Assembly (NCBI RefSeq): GCF_037126465.1 | Contig: NC_088201.1 | Coordinates: forward strand, 80,070,273-80,134,272 | Direction of reading: 5' to 3' | DNA length: 64,000 nucleotides | Source of the DNA: Ornithodoros turicata | Taxonomy: Eukaryota > Arthropoda > Arachnida > Ixodida > Argasidae | Shown: positions 10,786-21,420 of the stretch, in pieces | Numbering within the stretch: position 1 is the stretch's first letter | How the letters are laid out: each line of letters starts with the position of its first letter | Made by a program: the position numbers and the translations under genes | The notes under the pieces: generated by a model | Databases searched by the model: none | Seen by the model: only the letters and a program-made list of their open reading frames with translations | Told to the model about the DNA's origin: nothing

Positions 10786-11648
10786 TACAGGATGGTCCAC
10801 CAACCATGATAGAAATTCATAGTAAAAAACGTAGAGAGACATGCGGTCAAGGGATCTTTTCCTGCCAATAACATTTGCCACATATTGGTAAAATTTTTAT
10901 TTCATTTCAATTGACGGAAAGTTAATTTCTTGAATTGAACTGCGAAATTTCCCAAGACAACCTAACGTTTTCTTTGCGGAAATGGGTTCCCCGTGGTCAT
11001 TTTACTCAGTATAACACATAATCCCACTCGTAATGCAATGACCATTTCCGAAATAAATTCGCCGAAAATCCGCGGAAATGAGCCCTTGGCTCTGCCTGTT
11101 TCTTGAGCGCAAAGCTGCGAAGAAAGGAGGTTACATTGACAGGCCACAAGAGGGGGGAAAGGGTTACAAGCCTTACCCACCCAACAAACACGCGCGGTGA
11201 GTGCGGGAATCAGAGCTGTCTTATCAAGAATGAGTTCACTCGACGGCTTGTAACCCATTCCCCCATCGTGTGGCGTGTCAATGTAACCTCCTTTCTTCGC
11301 AGCTTTGCCCTCAAACTACGAGCCGTAAAAAAATTTCTTTTTGCGGATTTTCGGCGAATTTATTTCGGCAATTGCCTATGCATTAAGGGTGGGATTACGG
11401 GATTATGTGCTATACTGAGTAAAATGACCACTGGGTACTCATTTCCGCAAAGAAAACGTGAGGTTGCCTTGGGAAATTTCGGAGTTCAATTCAATAAATT
11501 AAACTTCCGTCAATTGAAATATAATACAAATGTTACCAATACGTGGCAAAAGTTATTGTCAAAAAAAAAAAATCCCCTGATCGCATGTTTCTTCGGGGCC
11601 TACGTTTTTTACTATGAATTTCTATCATGGTTGGTGGATCACCCGGTA
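10786..11648. mobile_element. Foldback MITE, ~400-bp inverted arms
   Basis: The left end TACAGGATGGTCCACCAACC and right end (inverse of TACCGGGTGATCCACCAACC) open arms of about 400 bp: 10786-11200 pairs with 11240-11648. Shared inner landmarks are AGAAATTCATAGTAAAAAAC, AATTGACGGAAGTT-like words and AGAAAGGAGGTTACATTGAC. The TA-type ends suit a Tc1/mariner-like MITE. The 199-codon frame at 11103-11702 spans loop and arm and is not convincing as a gene. Confidence 0.75.
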
Positions 11649-11930
11649 GACCATAATGTCCACGTTGAGGTTGCCAAGGTGAACCTTCGGGCAACGGCTT
11701 AGTGCCGATTGTTGGCAGGCGACGTAGAAATGTGTATTTTCGTAAACTCTTGTTTGCATACTGTTAAGTATCACTAATGATATTTTTAGCTAGTTTTTAC
11801 TAGACATTTTTTGTTAGTTTAGATTTTTAAGAAGAGTTTTTAAAACAACAGTTTTAATTAAAAAATCATGCCCAAGTCCGCGCCATCTTCCCTTGTGGCA
11901 GAAGAGAGCGAAAGGGAAAAACGGCTGTGT
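11649..11930. repeat. Direct repeat of 10497-10785 flanking the foldback
   Basis: The ~250 bp to the right of the foldback element (TTGTTGGCAGGCGACGTAG, TAAACTCTTGTTTGCATA, AATCATGCCCAAGTCCGCGC) repeats the ~250 bp to its left at about 10497-10785 in the same orientation. The foldback therefore sits exactly between two copies of the same sequence. Confidence 0.75.
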
Positions 11931-13612
11931 CAACGTCGCCACGTGCTTGTGACATTTCCTGTGAACAGCGTTTCCATTGGCATATACGATTCAGTCGAGT
12001 TGCATCACTTCCTTTCCTGAGCTGAAATATCTATCCTTGGCAGAACTGGGCGCATCGGTAGACCGTCTATTGTTCGCTAAGTAGGTCATCGATATGTCGA
12101 TGTTCCATTCACGTTTTGCTGGCATCCAGTTGGTAAAAGTGCTCCCTGCGGTTGGCGCTTAAAGGGACTATCCCATCCTGAAAACGTGTGCATGAGACCG
12201 AAACGGTAATGGTATGTTCATACGAATGTATCCGAACGAATGAGCCTCGAGTACAGAATACCCCTGCTTGCAATACCCTGTAGGACTAGGAGCGGTAGGA
12301 GCCTCTAGGAGCGGTAATGTTCGTCACCGCTTCAAGGTCAACTTGGCCAAGTTCCCTTCCGAAAATAGCTAACATAATAAACGTATTTTACAGATTTTCA
12401 TTCCCTCTGCAGCTATGGAAGCCCCAGCGGTACTAATACCATGATGACGGCAGGAAGGCCGACGAAACGCAGCGCAGCGCAGGCGGTTGTCTCCGCGGTC
12501 GTCTGCATGCTTCAAGTTCACACCGCAATATACTAACGACTTTCGACTTTCGCTTACCAGTGCGAGTTCTGACGCGACCATGTTGCGTGAAACACGGTGT
12601 TACGCTCCTCGCTTAAGAACACGTCCGACGCTAACCACAAACAAGTTCCAGAAGCAGATCCCAAACTCTCCGCGCCCAGCAGACGCCGTGCCTCCCACCC
12701 GCAGGACGGTCACCAGGGTAACGCCACCAAGATAGAGAAAGCCTGCACATTGCCTCCTCTCCCTACTTCGCTACGTGAACATATATAGTCAGAATTCGTC
12801 TGCCACTGCGATTCACCGTTCTGCGAATTCAAGAAGCCGCAAATTATTCCAGCTTATCTGGAACCTGCAGACCTAAATATTTAGGCAAAAAGTGCAAGCG
12901 CAATCAATTTTAAGAAAGACTGAGACGGTTTTGCGCTTTATTTCCAAGTTTTCACATTTTGTACGCGGGGACGTTCAATCGCAACTCGCAGACGACAATG
13001 GTCCTCCTACATGAGGCTACGACCGCTGAAAGCACGTTCGTGATTGGCGACAGCCGTTGAAAACACGATCCTCATTGGCTGACTCTTAATTGTTACGTCA
13101 AGTACACGAGCGCGGAGGCTTTCTGTATCTAGGTGGTGTTGACGAAGGCTATCAAGGTCCCTCTAGCCGCTTCCTGATTGGACTTGTCCGCGCCGAAGGG
13201 CGCTCACTGATTGGCCTTGTTCGAGTGACGTTTATGTTTTATATTTTTCGATTTCCAGAGAGGGAATTCCGGAATACTCTCAATAGCTGTCGCTGAATAG
13301 CTCTTGCCATGCGTTTCATCAAATTGCACAAGAACAACGCCACCAATTCGCGTAGGCCGTTCTGCGTTATTAGGGAGTTTTAGAATAGCAGACTCAAGAG
13401 CTTTGCGTGCGCGAGAAATAGAGTTATCGCCACTGGGCATACCCAGATCGTAAACTCAGCTTTTGCGTTTTGCGCTCGCTCGCTATTTATTGGCAATTAC
13501 CGTGCCCCGCAAGGCTGGCTTTGCGGCTATGCGTTGGTCTCTGGGCCGACGAGAAACTGCGTGAGCATTTTCAACATGGCAGGAGTACGTGTTTTAAGTT
13601 TGCGTTTCCAAC
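11931..13612. other. Intergenic, no supported gene
   Basis: Mixed sequence with CAAT-like ATTGGC words repeated at 13010-13220. The minus-strand frame 13204-13440 and the frames at 12369-12788 overlap others on the opposite strand and carry no motif I recognise. A TTAAAGGGAC word at about 12161 resembles the end of the TTAA-element family described at 25289, but no partner end was found. Confidence 0.3.
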
Positions 13613-14129
13613 AAACGCCATTATCAGTTATGAACGCAGAGTAAAACGGCACTATATTTTCGGAATCAACTGCGACTGATGCAATAAACCCTTCAACGCT
13701 ATCCTGAACGCGTCATCTTTAGATATGGTTTCCAACGTAATAACGTTTTGCGATCCCACCATTCGTCGATCCACATACCCTTGAGTTCTGTCTTCAGATC
13801 CTCACTAAGCTGGGTAAACGGTGAGTAATAACTCTTGTCGCCGGGAATATCATGCGTGTCTTTCCATTTCCAAACGCCATTATCAGTTATGAACGCGGAG
13901 TAAAACGGCACTATACTTTCGGAATCAACTGCGACTGATGCAATAAACCCTTCAGCTCTATCCTGAACGCGTCATCTTTAGATATGGTTTCCAACGTAAT
14001 AACGTTTTGCGATTCCACCATTCGTCGATCCACATACCCTTGAGTTCTGTCTTCAGATCCTCACTAAGCTGGGTAAACGGTGAGTAATAACTCTTGTCGC
14101 CGGGAATATCATGCGTGTCTTTCCATTTC
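13613..14129. repeat. 259-bp tandem duplication
   Basis: AAACGCCATTATCAGTTATG begins both copies (13613 and 13872), and the copies match almost base for base to the CTTTCCATTTC at their ends, with a few substitutions (for example GCAGAG/GCGGAG, CAACGC/CAGCTC). It duplicates the 3' half of the M13 exon and following sequence. Confidence 0.85.
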
Positions 14130-14199
14130 TTACAAACGTATTTCTCGAAGTCATCGCATGGATCGGTGTTGTTATCCAGGATACCCAGAAGAAATTGAG
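13613..14199 (-). pseudogene. Neprilysin-like M13 metallopeptidase, N-terminal exon, duplicated and broken
   Basis: Read on the minus strand, an acceptor (ATATTTTCAG ending at 14200) opens an exon at 14199. It encodes LDNNTDPCDDFEKYVCKKWK, the conserved start of the M13 ectodomain (PCxDFxxYxCxxW with two disulfide cysteines), followed by YYSPFTQLSEDLKTELK. A frame change then follows (the frame with ESQNVITLETISKDDAF resumes shortly after). The segment is then repeated: 13872-14129 and 13613-13871 are a 259-bp tandem pair. No HExxH or ExxxD active-site exon is in the window. M13 peptidases are expanded in ticks, so either a decayed paralogue or a partly assembled gene is possible. Confidence 0.6.
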
Positions 14200-14202
14200 C
14201 TG

Positions 14203-15299
14203 AAAATATAAGCGGACGTTAGTATGGCTTTATGCATATTCCTTCTCTTACAGTTACTTACGTTACTTATTTATATTCTACTAATTATGTTACTTGCAAT
14301 TCGATTACACTGGATGGACGACAAATAAAATGGAGTTTGTGGTTTCAGAGGTGTGGAGCCGGCCACTCCGAAGCACTTAAAGCCTGACTATGAACTTGCC
14401 CGAACACCCCATAAAATGCTTACTGAAAACTGTTCTTTTTGTTGATAAACTCGTGCATCAGACGTGTTTCCCTATTAATGTGCGCGGGTCTCTGACCACG
14501 CGCGGTTAAAATCGCCTCGGGAACTCTGTTTCGTGTTACTCTTCTCGTTCTTCGACAACAAGATGCGTGTTCCCGTGTTCCCGGTGCCTCCATACGTTGG
14601 GCGCGTTAAGTAGCGGTTCTACCCAACGCGCTCTGTGTACTCTGTCCTTCGTACTCTGGTGCCTCTACTAAACGGTCTTTCAGAGCCTCGAGCGCGATAC
14701 GTAAGTTTCCAAGGCTGCTCATTGGTTTTCCGGCCTCCCCTTCCTCCAGACGTCGCGGAGCAGCACTTATGCGCTCCGACCTACAAGCTGAAGCGTGAAA
14801 GTTCATCGAGAGCTCCACCCTCCGGAAAAGGAGAGCCGACACCGTCTAGTAGAAGGAAGCGCTCTCTCGCCGCTGTGAAGCCGGTACGTAACACGCCCGT
14901 TATGTTTCCAAGGGGTTCGAACAATGGAGCGTCGGCCAGCCTTTGACTTCCCATTCGGAGGGGGTTCTTGGTGACGTAACGGCGCACAGCGGTGGCAGGG
15001 TCAAATTTTCTCCGCACTCCACTCCTACTCCCGCTCGCCGAGGCGCATCGCCAGGGGAATCGGCTGCCGTACAACTTCGGTTTAAACTATCTCGCGAGAA
15101 AACGGTTCACTCGTCGAACGTGAAACGTCGACTGTGTGTTGAGGAACATCTCATCTGTCAAACAAAAACGAGAAGAAAGTCTAGACAAAAAGTTGAGAAC
15201 TCCTGCTACCAGAGAGGTCACTGCGCAGTCAGGCAATGAAACGACTTTCTTCTTGCAAAAATACTCCAAAAGCCGGGAGGCGACATAACTAGACAAAAA
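14203..15299. other. Intergenic; GC-rich overlapping frames
   Basis: The 14600-15080 stretch is GC-rich with frames of about 100 codons on both strands (14635-14946 plus, 14781-15074 minus). No domain was recognised on either and neither can be preferred. A CTAGACAAAAA-TTGAGAACT sequence occurs at 15181 and again at 15291, at the edge of the Penelope-like repeat. Confidence 0.3.
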
Positions 15300-15526
15300 A
15301 TTTGAGAACTTCGACTTAACATGACAAAATAACAAAGTTTACTCAGACGTTTCGTCCGTCCAGCGACGGACATCAGCAGTGCCAAACTGAATGATAGATT
15401 ACAAAACTGGTCGCTATTTAAGGAGATGGGAGTATTGTTCGGGAACTTCCGAACAATACTCGGACGAATACGGACGAAACGTCTGAGTAAACTTTGTTAT
15501 TTGGTTATGTTAAGTCGGAGTTCTCA
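15300..15526. repeat. Penelope-like terminal inverted repeat
   Basis: About 57 bp starting TTGAGAACTTCGACTTAACA at 15302 return inverted at 15470-15526 (CGGACGAAACGTCTGAGTAA, GTTATGTTAAGTCGGAGTTC). The words CAGACGTTTCGTCCGTCC and GACGGACATCAGCAG are those seen in the terminal repeats of Penelope-like retroelements, which characteristically carry hammerhead-ribozyme motifs. No reverse transcriptase or GIY-YIG frame is present, so this is a terminal remnant. Confidence 0.55.
15346..15376 (-). ncRNA. Hammerhead-ribozyme-like motif
   Basis: On the minus strand the order is CTGAT, a 7-bp hairpin GTCCGTC/GACGGAC with a GCTG loop, then GAAAC and GTC. This matches the hammerhead layout (CUGAUGA, stem II, GAAA, stem III, GUC). 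The conserved GA that should follow CUGAU is absorbed into the stem or absent, so the copy is probably degenerate and may not cleave. Confidence 0.4.
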
Positions 15527-15529
15527 ACT

Positions 15530-16356
15530 TAATTAAGTAATATTTAATAATAATAATTAATAATTAAGTAATAATAATTAAATAATTATTTTCCTACGTG
15601 TCGTACTCGGCGAGGTATAAACTTTTGAACACATGTACTCGTCAAGTTCTGACATCAGAGCTCCGGCCATTCACATTGGCAGTCGTAAGCACGTAACCTC
15701 TCGCGCGCTTCCTCACTGGCAGAGACGTCTGCGGTGACGTCACAGTCGAATCACTTTCGGCATCAGCGCGGTGCCGGTTTTCTTTTTACCCCCTTTTCTC
15801 TAAAACTTGGAATGGGAGTTCACATAGATGGAAATAATTGCATTTTACATTTGTCCGGAATAACCTGAGACGAAGTGCCGCATCCCCTTTAACGTAGTCT
15901 CACAGCGGAGATGTACTGGAGTAGTAAGTCAGTCTAAACTTACCTCTTTCTTTGCATACAGTGGTGTTACACACTGTCCGATTCAATCTTTTCCCTGAAA
16001 TTGCAATAAATCAAATTTACACTGAAACGTTTGCTGTCTAATATACGTGTCAGCGGGTGAATATGACAAACACAAGTGGAAGCTGCAGTGAGAGCAATGA
16101 GTGAGAAACCATAGAGCAATGTGGTTTTCCACACATGCTGCTAACCCTCAGGAAGATTGATAACACGGTTTGATTGATAACACGGTCAGGAAGATTGATA
16201 ACACACACATTATGTGAACACCCTAAAGCGTGTCACTTCATTGCACTGTGCTGGAGAGCCCTGATCCTCCTAAAGGGTCATCTGTTAGTGACAAGCTTGG
16301 TAAATAAAGATGTACACACGTATGTAGATGAGTACACACGTATTGCAATTCAAGGT
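15530..16356. other. Intergenic; AT-rich microsatellite
   Basis: A TAATAATTAA-type low-complexity tract lies at about 15533-15590. The remainder (to 16356) has no recognised gene. A GATTGATAACAC word is repeated three times near 16155-16200. Confidence 0.35.
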
Positions 16357-16755
16357 TTACATAGCGAGATAGCTGTTGCCACGATCAATACGGACATCAC
16401 CGTGGTCGGCCTGCAGATGAATTTTACGCGCAGGTCCTTTAACGTCCGCTGCAAGCTCCCCACGTGGCACACAATGTCCAGTGTTCCTCGCTGAAAACAA
16501 TGTAACACAGAATATCCACCATGCCACCATATTGCTGGTGTACCCGTAAAGATTTGGACCGGTCCACTTGCGACCTATGAACGGCCACGTCTCATACAGA
16601 GTAGCCGTGCACGTGACCAACGTGTGCCGCTCGTTCTCCTTTTGTTGGAGCCGCTCACATTTACCTCTACACGATGCTTTCGGAGTCCCCAGGGAAAACA
16701 CGCTAAAATAAACTAGCATGAGCCAAACGACGTTTCGCAGGCACAATCGACCCAT
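16357..16755 (-). CDS. Possible small secreted protein (first coding exon or complete ORF)
   Basis: The minus-strand ATG at 16755 opens a 132-codon frame. The first ~30 residues look like a signal peptide: a short basic start (MGRLCLR), a hydrophobic core VVWLMLVYFSVFSLG and a small-residue cleavage region. A 3' splice-like CACATTTCAG lies about 45 bases upstream, and a donor-like GTAAAT lies at codon ~31 (after KASCR). The real gene may therefore be a 5' non-coding exon, a short signal-peptide exon, and later exons not identified here. If unspliced, the product has nine Cys but no family I recognise. Confidence 0.35.
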   Translation of the reverse strand: MGRLCLRNVVWLMLVYFSVFSLGTPKASCRGKCERLQQKENERHTLVTCTATLYETWPFIGRKWTGPNLYGYTSNMVAWWIFCVTLFSARNTGHCVPRGELAADVKGPARKIHLQADHGDVRIDRGNSYLAM

Positions 16756-17445
16756 TCTTGACAGTCAATTGCTGTCCGTTGGCAGGAACCTGAAATGTGA
16801 AGTGGGATTAATCAGCATCACAAAGCGAAATAATGAAAGGCAGCTAATAAGATGAAAAATATGCAACACAAATATTTCAGATATAAATTCTCATGCAACC
16901 GGTTATTGCCCTACATTATAAACCTGATGATCTCCTCTGTGATGCAGAGTCTCCCTCTGCGTTTTGACAGTTGGCCCAAATAGATGTTACCCTAATGTAG
17001 TGTTCACTCAGAGGCACAGAGGCACACAATATTGTAGGTTCCCTTCAGGAATATATGAAAGCAAATACCGTGTAAAGTATGTAAAACTACCCGCTGCCCA
17101 CCTGGTCCCGGATTTGCTGCAAAGTAGTACAGCTTGGATTTTCTACCCGCTTTTCCAAATAGCCACTAAGGCAATTCGCTACCATTATATACAACAGAGA
17201 AAGAACTGATGCTCTGAGGCTGGAACAACATAGAAGGGACAAATACATACAAAGCCTCAAGCCCTTCAGATAACGCACCGATGGAAGTCGCTGAGAAGGC
17301 GTGTTAGCTTAGCTCAATTCGTAGAGCCCTGGACCGGCAATCCAGAAGATGTGGGTTGGAGTCCTACAACTGGCTAACCTTTTCAGTGAACTTTCACCTT
17401 TCATCATATACAACAGGTTTTCCCGCTCATTTTAATTCATTGGTC
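16756..17445. other. Intergenic with a third tRNA-like SINE copy
   Basis: No gene. 17200-17275 is an inverted piece of the dispersed GAGGCTGGAACAACATAG repeat, followed directly by the SINE. Confidence 0.4.
17275..17405 (+). repeat. tRNA-like SINE copy 3 (tRNA part 17303-17378)
   Basis: Same head as the copies at 7477 and 7813, with a mutated B box (GTGGGTTGGAGTCC) and the shared 3' tail CTTTTCAGTGAACTTTCACC. It keeps the same 5' lead CTTCAGATAACGCACC seen before copy 2, which shows that this lead is part of the SINE. Confidence 0.7.
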
Positions 17446-17560
17446 ACTCAATTTAATCCAAGCGCTCCCCAATTTGGTCCAGTGGTCAGTCAAATAAATC
17501 CAAGCGCTACCCAATTTAATCCAAGTGCTACGCAATGTAATCGAAGCAACGCGTGTAAAT
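17446..17560 (+). repeat. ~21-bp tandem repeat, about five units
   Basis: Units of the form CAATTTAATCCAAGCGCTAC recur head to tail with substitutions. In one frame they translate as a QFNPSAT-like heptad. There is no evidence that it is translated. Confidence 0.65.
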
Positions 17561-17881
17561 GCATTCCGTATGTATTTCGTCAAGGAAATTGTCATTGCTG
17601 AGACTTCCGTGATTACATCAATGTATCATGAGTTGATGACTGCTGATCTAACAACCCCTGGTTTTTGCAGTGTCATGCGGTGTTTCATGACTGTTGTTTC
17701 TCATTATGACATTTCATGACTATTTTCCTATTATGTGCCATAGGTCGATATTTTGGGAGTGCCATTGTTTCAAACAGTGCCATAAAGTGTTTTATGGCTA
17801 CCGATGGTCAGTAGGACATTTCATGACTTTTTTGATGATATTAAAAATATAATAATAAAATAATAATAAAATGATCTGATG
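17561..17881. other. Intergenic
   Basis: Contains several TTTCATGACT words and an AAT-rich microsatellite at about 17843-17872. No gene seen. Confidence 0.35.
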
Positions 17882-18617
17882 TACAGGCGTCGCCACCCTT
17901 AACCGTAGCGCGGGAGCGCGTGGCCCGCTTGTATGCCAGCGCCGCCTTGCGCCGATGCTGGGGTGGAGGCTCTAAGAGCATGGTACACGAGCGCCTCGTC
18001 TCGATCGGTTGAGCTCAGGGTAGTCAGCATGGTAGGAATGGATCACCTGCTGTATAGTATCACCTTAGGCCCTCGCAAAACAGGTACAATAACCGCGCGT
18101 GTGCGTTATCTAGCACGCTTTATCATAATGCCGGTTTGCGGAAGGGCGAGCTTGAGGGGCACAATATTCTAAAATAAGTTTGAGCCATATGCAAACACTG
18201 TAGGCTCACCCATGTTTGCTCTGAGCGTTCTATTCACTATGATATGTGTTATCAGATAATCAGCTAATAATACATATAATCATATATAATCAGATAATCA
18301 GTTAATAATATGTCAGATATAATATCAGATAATTTTGTTTGTTTGTTTGGTAACGTGTTTGTGTGGATGCAAATACGCCAAAGAAACACTGATATTTTTC
18401 CTCGTATACTGGTTTTCTTATCGCTGAAGTGTCTGCAGATAGCTAACTGAGTAGGTGATCCGTGTGTGCTTGCCATGCCCCCGTCGAGAGGGGGCGCTTG
18501 TGCACCAGGGCCCCAGAGTCTCCACCCCAGCACGACCCCATCATCGACACAAGGCGGCGCTGGCATGCAAGCAGGCCACGCGCTCCCGCGCTACGGTTAA
18601 GGGTGGCGGCGCCTGTA
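17882..18617. mobile_element. Foldback MITE with ~130-bp inverted arms
   Basis: The end TACAGGCGTCGCCACCCTTA (17882) is mirrored by the right end at 18617. The arms share CCGTAGCGCGGGAGCGCGTG, ATGCCAGCGCCGCCTTG and GCTGGGGTGGAG over about 130 bp. TA flanks suggest a Tc1/mariner-type target. The interior is AT-rich with TCAGATAATCAG words. Confidence 0.75.
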
Positions 18618-18702
18618 CTCTATCTCATGTACTGCAGCACCCTCTGTTGTCCAGCAGTATGCAAAACGCCTGGGCTTTGCTTCTCGGATACGTTCTTGAT
18701 AG

Positions 18703-19164
18703 CTAAATTCGGGTGGTCATTTCGTGGCAGCTTTTTTTCTTTCATTTTTTTTTTCTTTTTGCCAGATCTTGAGCAGTCATGTTAGCTTGGTCAAAGCGAA
18801 GCAATCTCGTATGTTCTCGTGGCGCTTTCTAAGCGCCCCGAATCTGCCAGCTAGCACATTTTTCGCCTGGCCTCTGTACGATCAAGCAACGCGTTGCCCC
18901 ACTATGTCAGGTGTCGTCACATCCGCACTGCAATGGTGGCGATATCCCGCATTGGCCCGCGCGTCGAAGATCACGTGGGCTAGCAGACGACAAAACCCAA
19001 AGACGGGCGACCGCGATGCCCCTATCGTGATCCAATCGACTAAAACCGCTGGATTCCTGGCACTCGTGTTCGGGGGCCAAGGGTCACGTGGCCCGGCGCA
19101 GGCAATTTCCGAGCAATTTCCGAGCGCTAGGCCATGTTGCCATGAGATGACCACCCGAATTCGC
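18703..19164. mobile_element. Small MITE with ~28-bp terminal inverted repeats
   Basis: AATTCGGGTGGTCATTTCGT at the left is mirrored at the right by ATGAGATGACCACCCGAATT, with the inverted similarity extending to TGGCAgC/TGGCAaC. About 460 bp, non-coding. The target duplication could not be fixed. Confidence 0.55.
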
Positions 19165-20250
19165 CATTAGACCGAAAATGAAGCTTCAGGTCGGAAGCCG
19201 CCGGTATATCGAACACATATGTCTTCAAATAGCACGGAGGAAAGGATGCTAAGGAGACCGAGTGACGTAATTCTGAGAGAAGTCGGATGTTCTACTGTCG
19301 CCATATGTTACGGGCAGGCAATATCCTCCCCTCATTCCTCACCCGCGCATAACATTAATGTTGCAAATATTTGCGCCGTGCTGCGCAACGCCTGCTTCTC
19401 CATAGCCTGGTTTGCCCATAACGAATGCCGTCCCACAGCTTTTGTGAGTTCCCATTGGTTTAGAGCATTGAATGACGTGTAATGCGTCACGCCACTTTAA
19501 CCACTGCGGTGGGGAAATACAGTACTACGTTACATCAGGGTACCTTGCTCCATATCAACTGGGCACCGCTTATGATGCCGTCTTCATGCAAAGAAGAAGA
19601 ATATGTCAAGGTAAATCTAAAAAGGTAGCGAAGGCGGGAAAAAATCTGACCCGACAACCCTGATATTTTGATGCGTCAGCGAACCTGGGTGTTGCGGGGA
19701 CAAATACGAACGTAAACAACATTTGTTTGCAGCGATGAGATAGTTAGGTGTGTACAGATGACTTACTCGGTTATTCAATATAGGAAAAGGTACCTGTTTG
19801 CCCGCTCTTACGCGTACGTCAAAGTCGAGCTGAGTGAGCGAGTTTCTACATGCTTCAGCTCTCTGCACGGGGGCTGTGCATGTGCAATTCCTCACCTTTC
19901 TTCGTTTGTTGTTCCGCACTGACTGCTTCGTATTTTTTGCGTGTACGTATTGCGAACACTTGAACACTTGAGCTACACATTTTGGGACCTGAATGTCGCT
20001 GAACGTGCAGTAGAGAAGCGGAACATGGTCAGAATATTCCCTATTACAGGCTCCGCTAAAGGCGTGAGCTATGCCCATGTAGACATAAAGGTGTTGCTTC
20101 TTGAACGGCAGCCTAGGCTGTCGCTGACAACACCGCACAAACGGTACAACTGTCTACCGTTTTCCTCAGCATACTGCCAGGTGAGCGCCTGAAGAAGCAT
20201 TGTTATTTCAAGAAGCGCTTTGCGTGCATAGACGTGCGCCTAAGGTTATT
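19165..20250. other. Intergenic; possible orphan exon
   Basis: A plus-strand open stretch 19941-20180 ends at a good donor (CCAG-GTGAGC at 20181) and reads as ordinary protein (..FWDLNVAERAVEKRNMVRIF..), but no family was recognised. The overlapping minus-strand 173-codon frame (19617-20138) is an alternative. Neither is strong enough to call. Confidence 0.25.
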
Positions 20251-20308
20251 AGTGAGTTTTAGTATAACGTACGCAAAAGCGATAGCGTACGATATACTAA
20301 AACTCACT
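20251..20308. repeat. Perfect-armed hairpin (~24-bp arms)
   Basis: AGTGAGTTTTAGTATAACGT continues to ACGC, then a short loop containing AAAAGCGATA, then GCGTACGATATACTAAAACT ending CACT. Arms are nearly perfect. It resembles the fused ends of a very short MITE. Confidence 0.7.
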
Positions 20309-20402
20309 CTTCTCATTTAGGCATACTTCAAGTGGTTTGCTTTGGATATGATGCCTAGAGCGAAACAAAAGAAGAAAAGAAAATAAAACGTCAACGAACT
20401 GC

Positions 20403-20590
20403 AACCGGGAGGTACACGGGTTCGAATCCCGATGCCGGCTGCACTGTCTGTGGCTTTTCCTCAGACGCTGTCAGACAGATGTCGGCACAGTTCCCTTAGA
20501 AATCGGCCAGGACGCCTATTCCCCTAGAGCGTTAGTCGTGACTTTGCTCCCCTCTGTCAGGCCGACAACAGCGAGCTGTTAGCACTACCA
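20403..20590 (+). repeat. tRNA-derived SINE, plus strand, 5'-truncated head
   Basis: Begins in the T arm (ACACGGGTTCGAATCCCGAT, a good B box). It continues with GGCTGCACTGTCTGTGGCTT, CAGACAGATGTCGGCACAGT and GGCCAGGACGCCTATTCCCC, the same body as the minus-strand copy at 6075-6292. The 3' side ends near a TTC microsatellite at about 20603-20619. Confidence 0.65.
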
Positions 20591-21149
20591 CTACCTGTCT
20601 GTTCTTCTTCTTCTTCTTCCTCTCATATTTGGACGGATTTTTGAGCTATGTGGTGTCGCTGGTGGGTATGAGGGCATGATTTTGGGCTTGCATTTGGCGG
20701 TTGTGCATTTACACGTGGTGTCGCAGTGAGCTCAGGGGCACAGTCTGATGCACATTTGCAATACTGGCCAGTTCTTCTGTAATATCCTGCGTACATTTTT
20801 GTGTAACATCCACTTACAATGGGAACAATTTTAAAGGTGCTAAACATGGCCGAAATTTTATGACGTGAAACTGCAGAGTGGTTCTCTGTTCCTTTGGCAC
20901 CCCGGGGTGCTCTGTTCACAACACTTAGCACAGACTGCATTTTTGTGCGCAGGTAGGCTGCTCAAGTGCGGTGTAATCCCAACGCTGAAGTGCACTTCAT
21001 AGTGAAGAAAAATGTCATCCTATATCCGCAGACTTCATAGCCCAGGTCTCGTGACGTCGTTTTTTTTTTTTTTTCATACGCGCCACCTTGCATCGTTAAA
21101 CCATTAGATGGTTGCCCTGATCGGATGGCCTGTCTTATTGTTAAAATAT
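20591..21149. other. Possible BEL/Pao LTR remnant or intergenic
   Basis: Directly precedes a primer-binding-site-like sequence at 21150, where an LTR would be expected. I could not delimit an LTR or find its partner. A long T-run lies at 21060-21074. Confidence 0.25.
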
Positions 21150-21420
21150 TGGTGCCGAAACCCGAGAATATATCCATTCCTCAAGAAGTATTGACCGGAC
21201 TGTTGGGCAACATGGTATACCTGACTCTCGTGATGGAAAACAGGGAGCGCCTGAAGGAATTGCGTACTGCGGCCGGAGCAACGATGGCACGGAGTATCTC
21301 GAAACTGATGTCTCCCTTGACAACGGCTCCTTCACCCAGGGACAAGTTGTCGCGAAGCTCCCGTACTCCAGGTCAGCAATTTAAGCTCGTTTTCGAGGAG
21401 GCTGAGGGTTGCCGCATGGG
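21150..21420 (+). pseudogene. BEL/Pao-like leader and gag start
   Basis: 21150-21167 reads TGGTGCCGAAACCCGAGA, one base off the primer binding site commonly found in BEL/Pao elements. A reading frame with an ATG at 21232 follows at the usual distance. It encodes MENRERLKELRTAAGATMAR, like the start of BEL/Pao Gag proteins (charged helix KxLRxxRGxxxxxxTR). The similarity fades by about 21420, and the Polinton capsid gene begins soon after, so this is a short remnant abutting the Polinton. Confidence 0.4.

Noticed and set aside
11103..11702. 199-codon plus-strand frame
   Set aside because: Runs through the loop and arm of a foldback element; the mirrored arm shows no matching conserved coding.
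12161..15895. A third copy of the TTAA-element family
   Set aside because: Only TTAAAGGGAC (12161) and CCCCTTTAA (15887) words were found; the sequences just inside do not match each other or the family.
19617..20138. 173-codon minus-strand frame
   Set aside because: No domain, and the plus strand has a competing exon-like stretch; cannot be decided.
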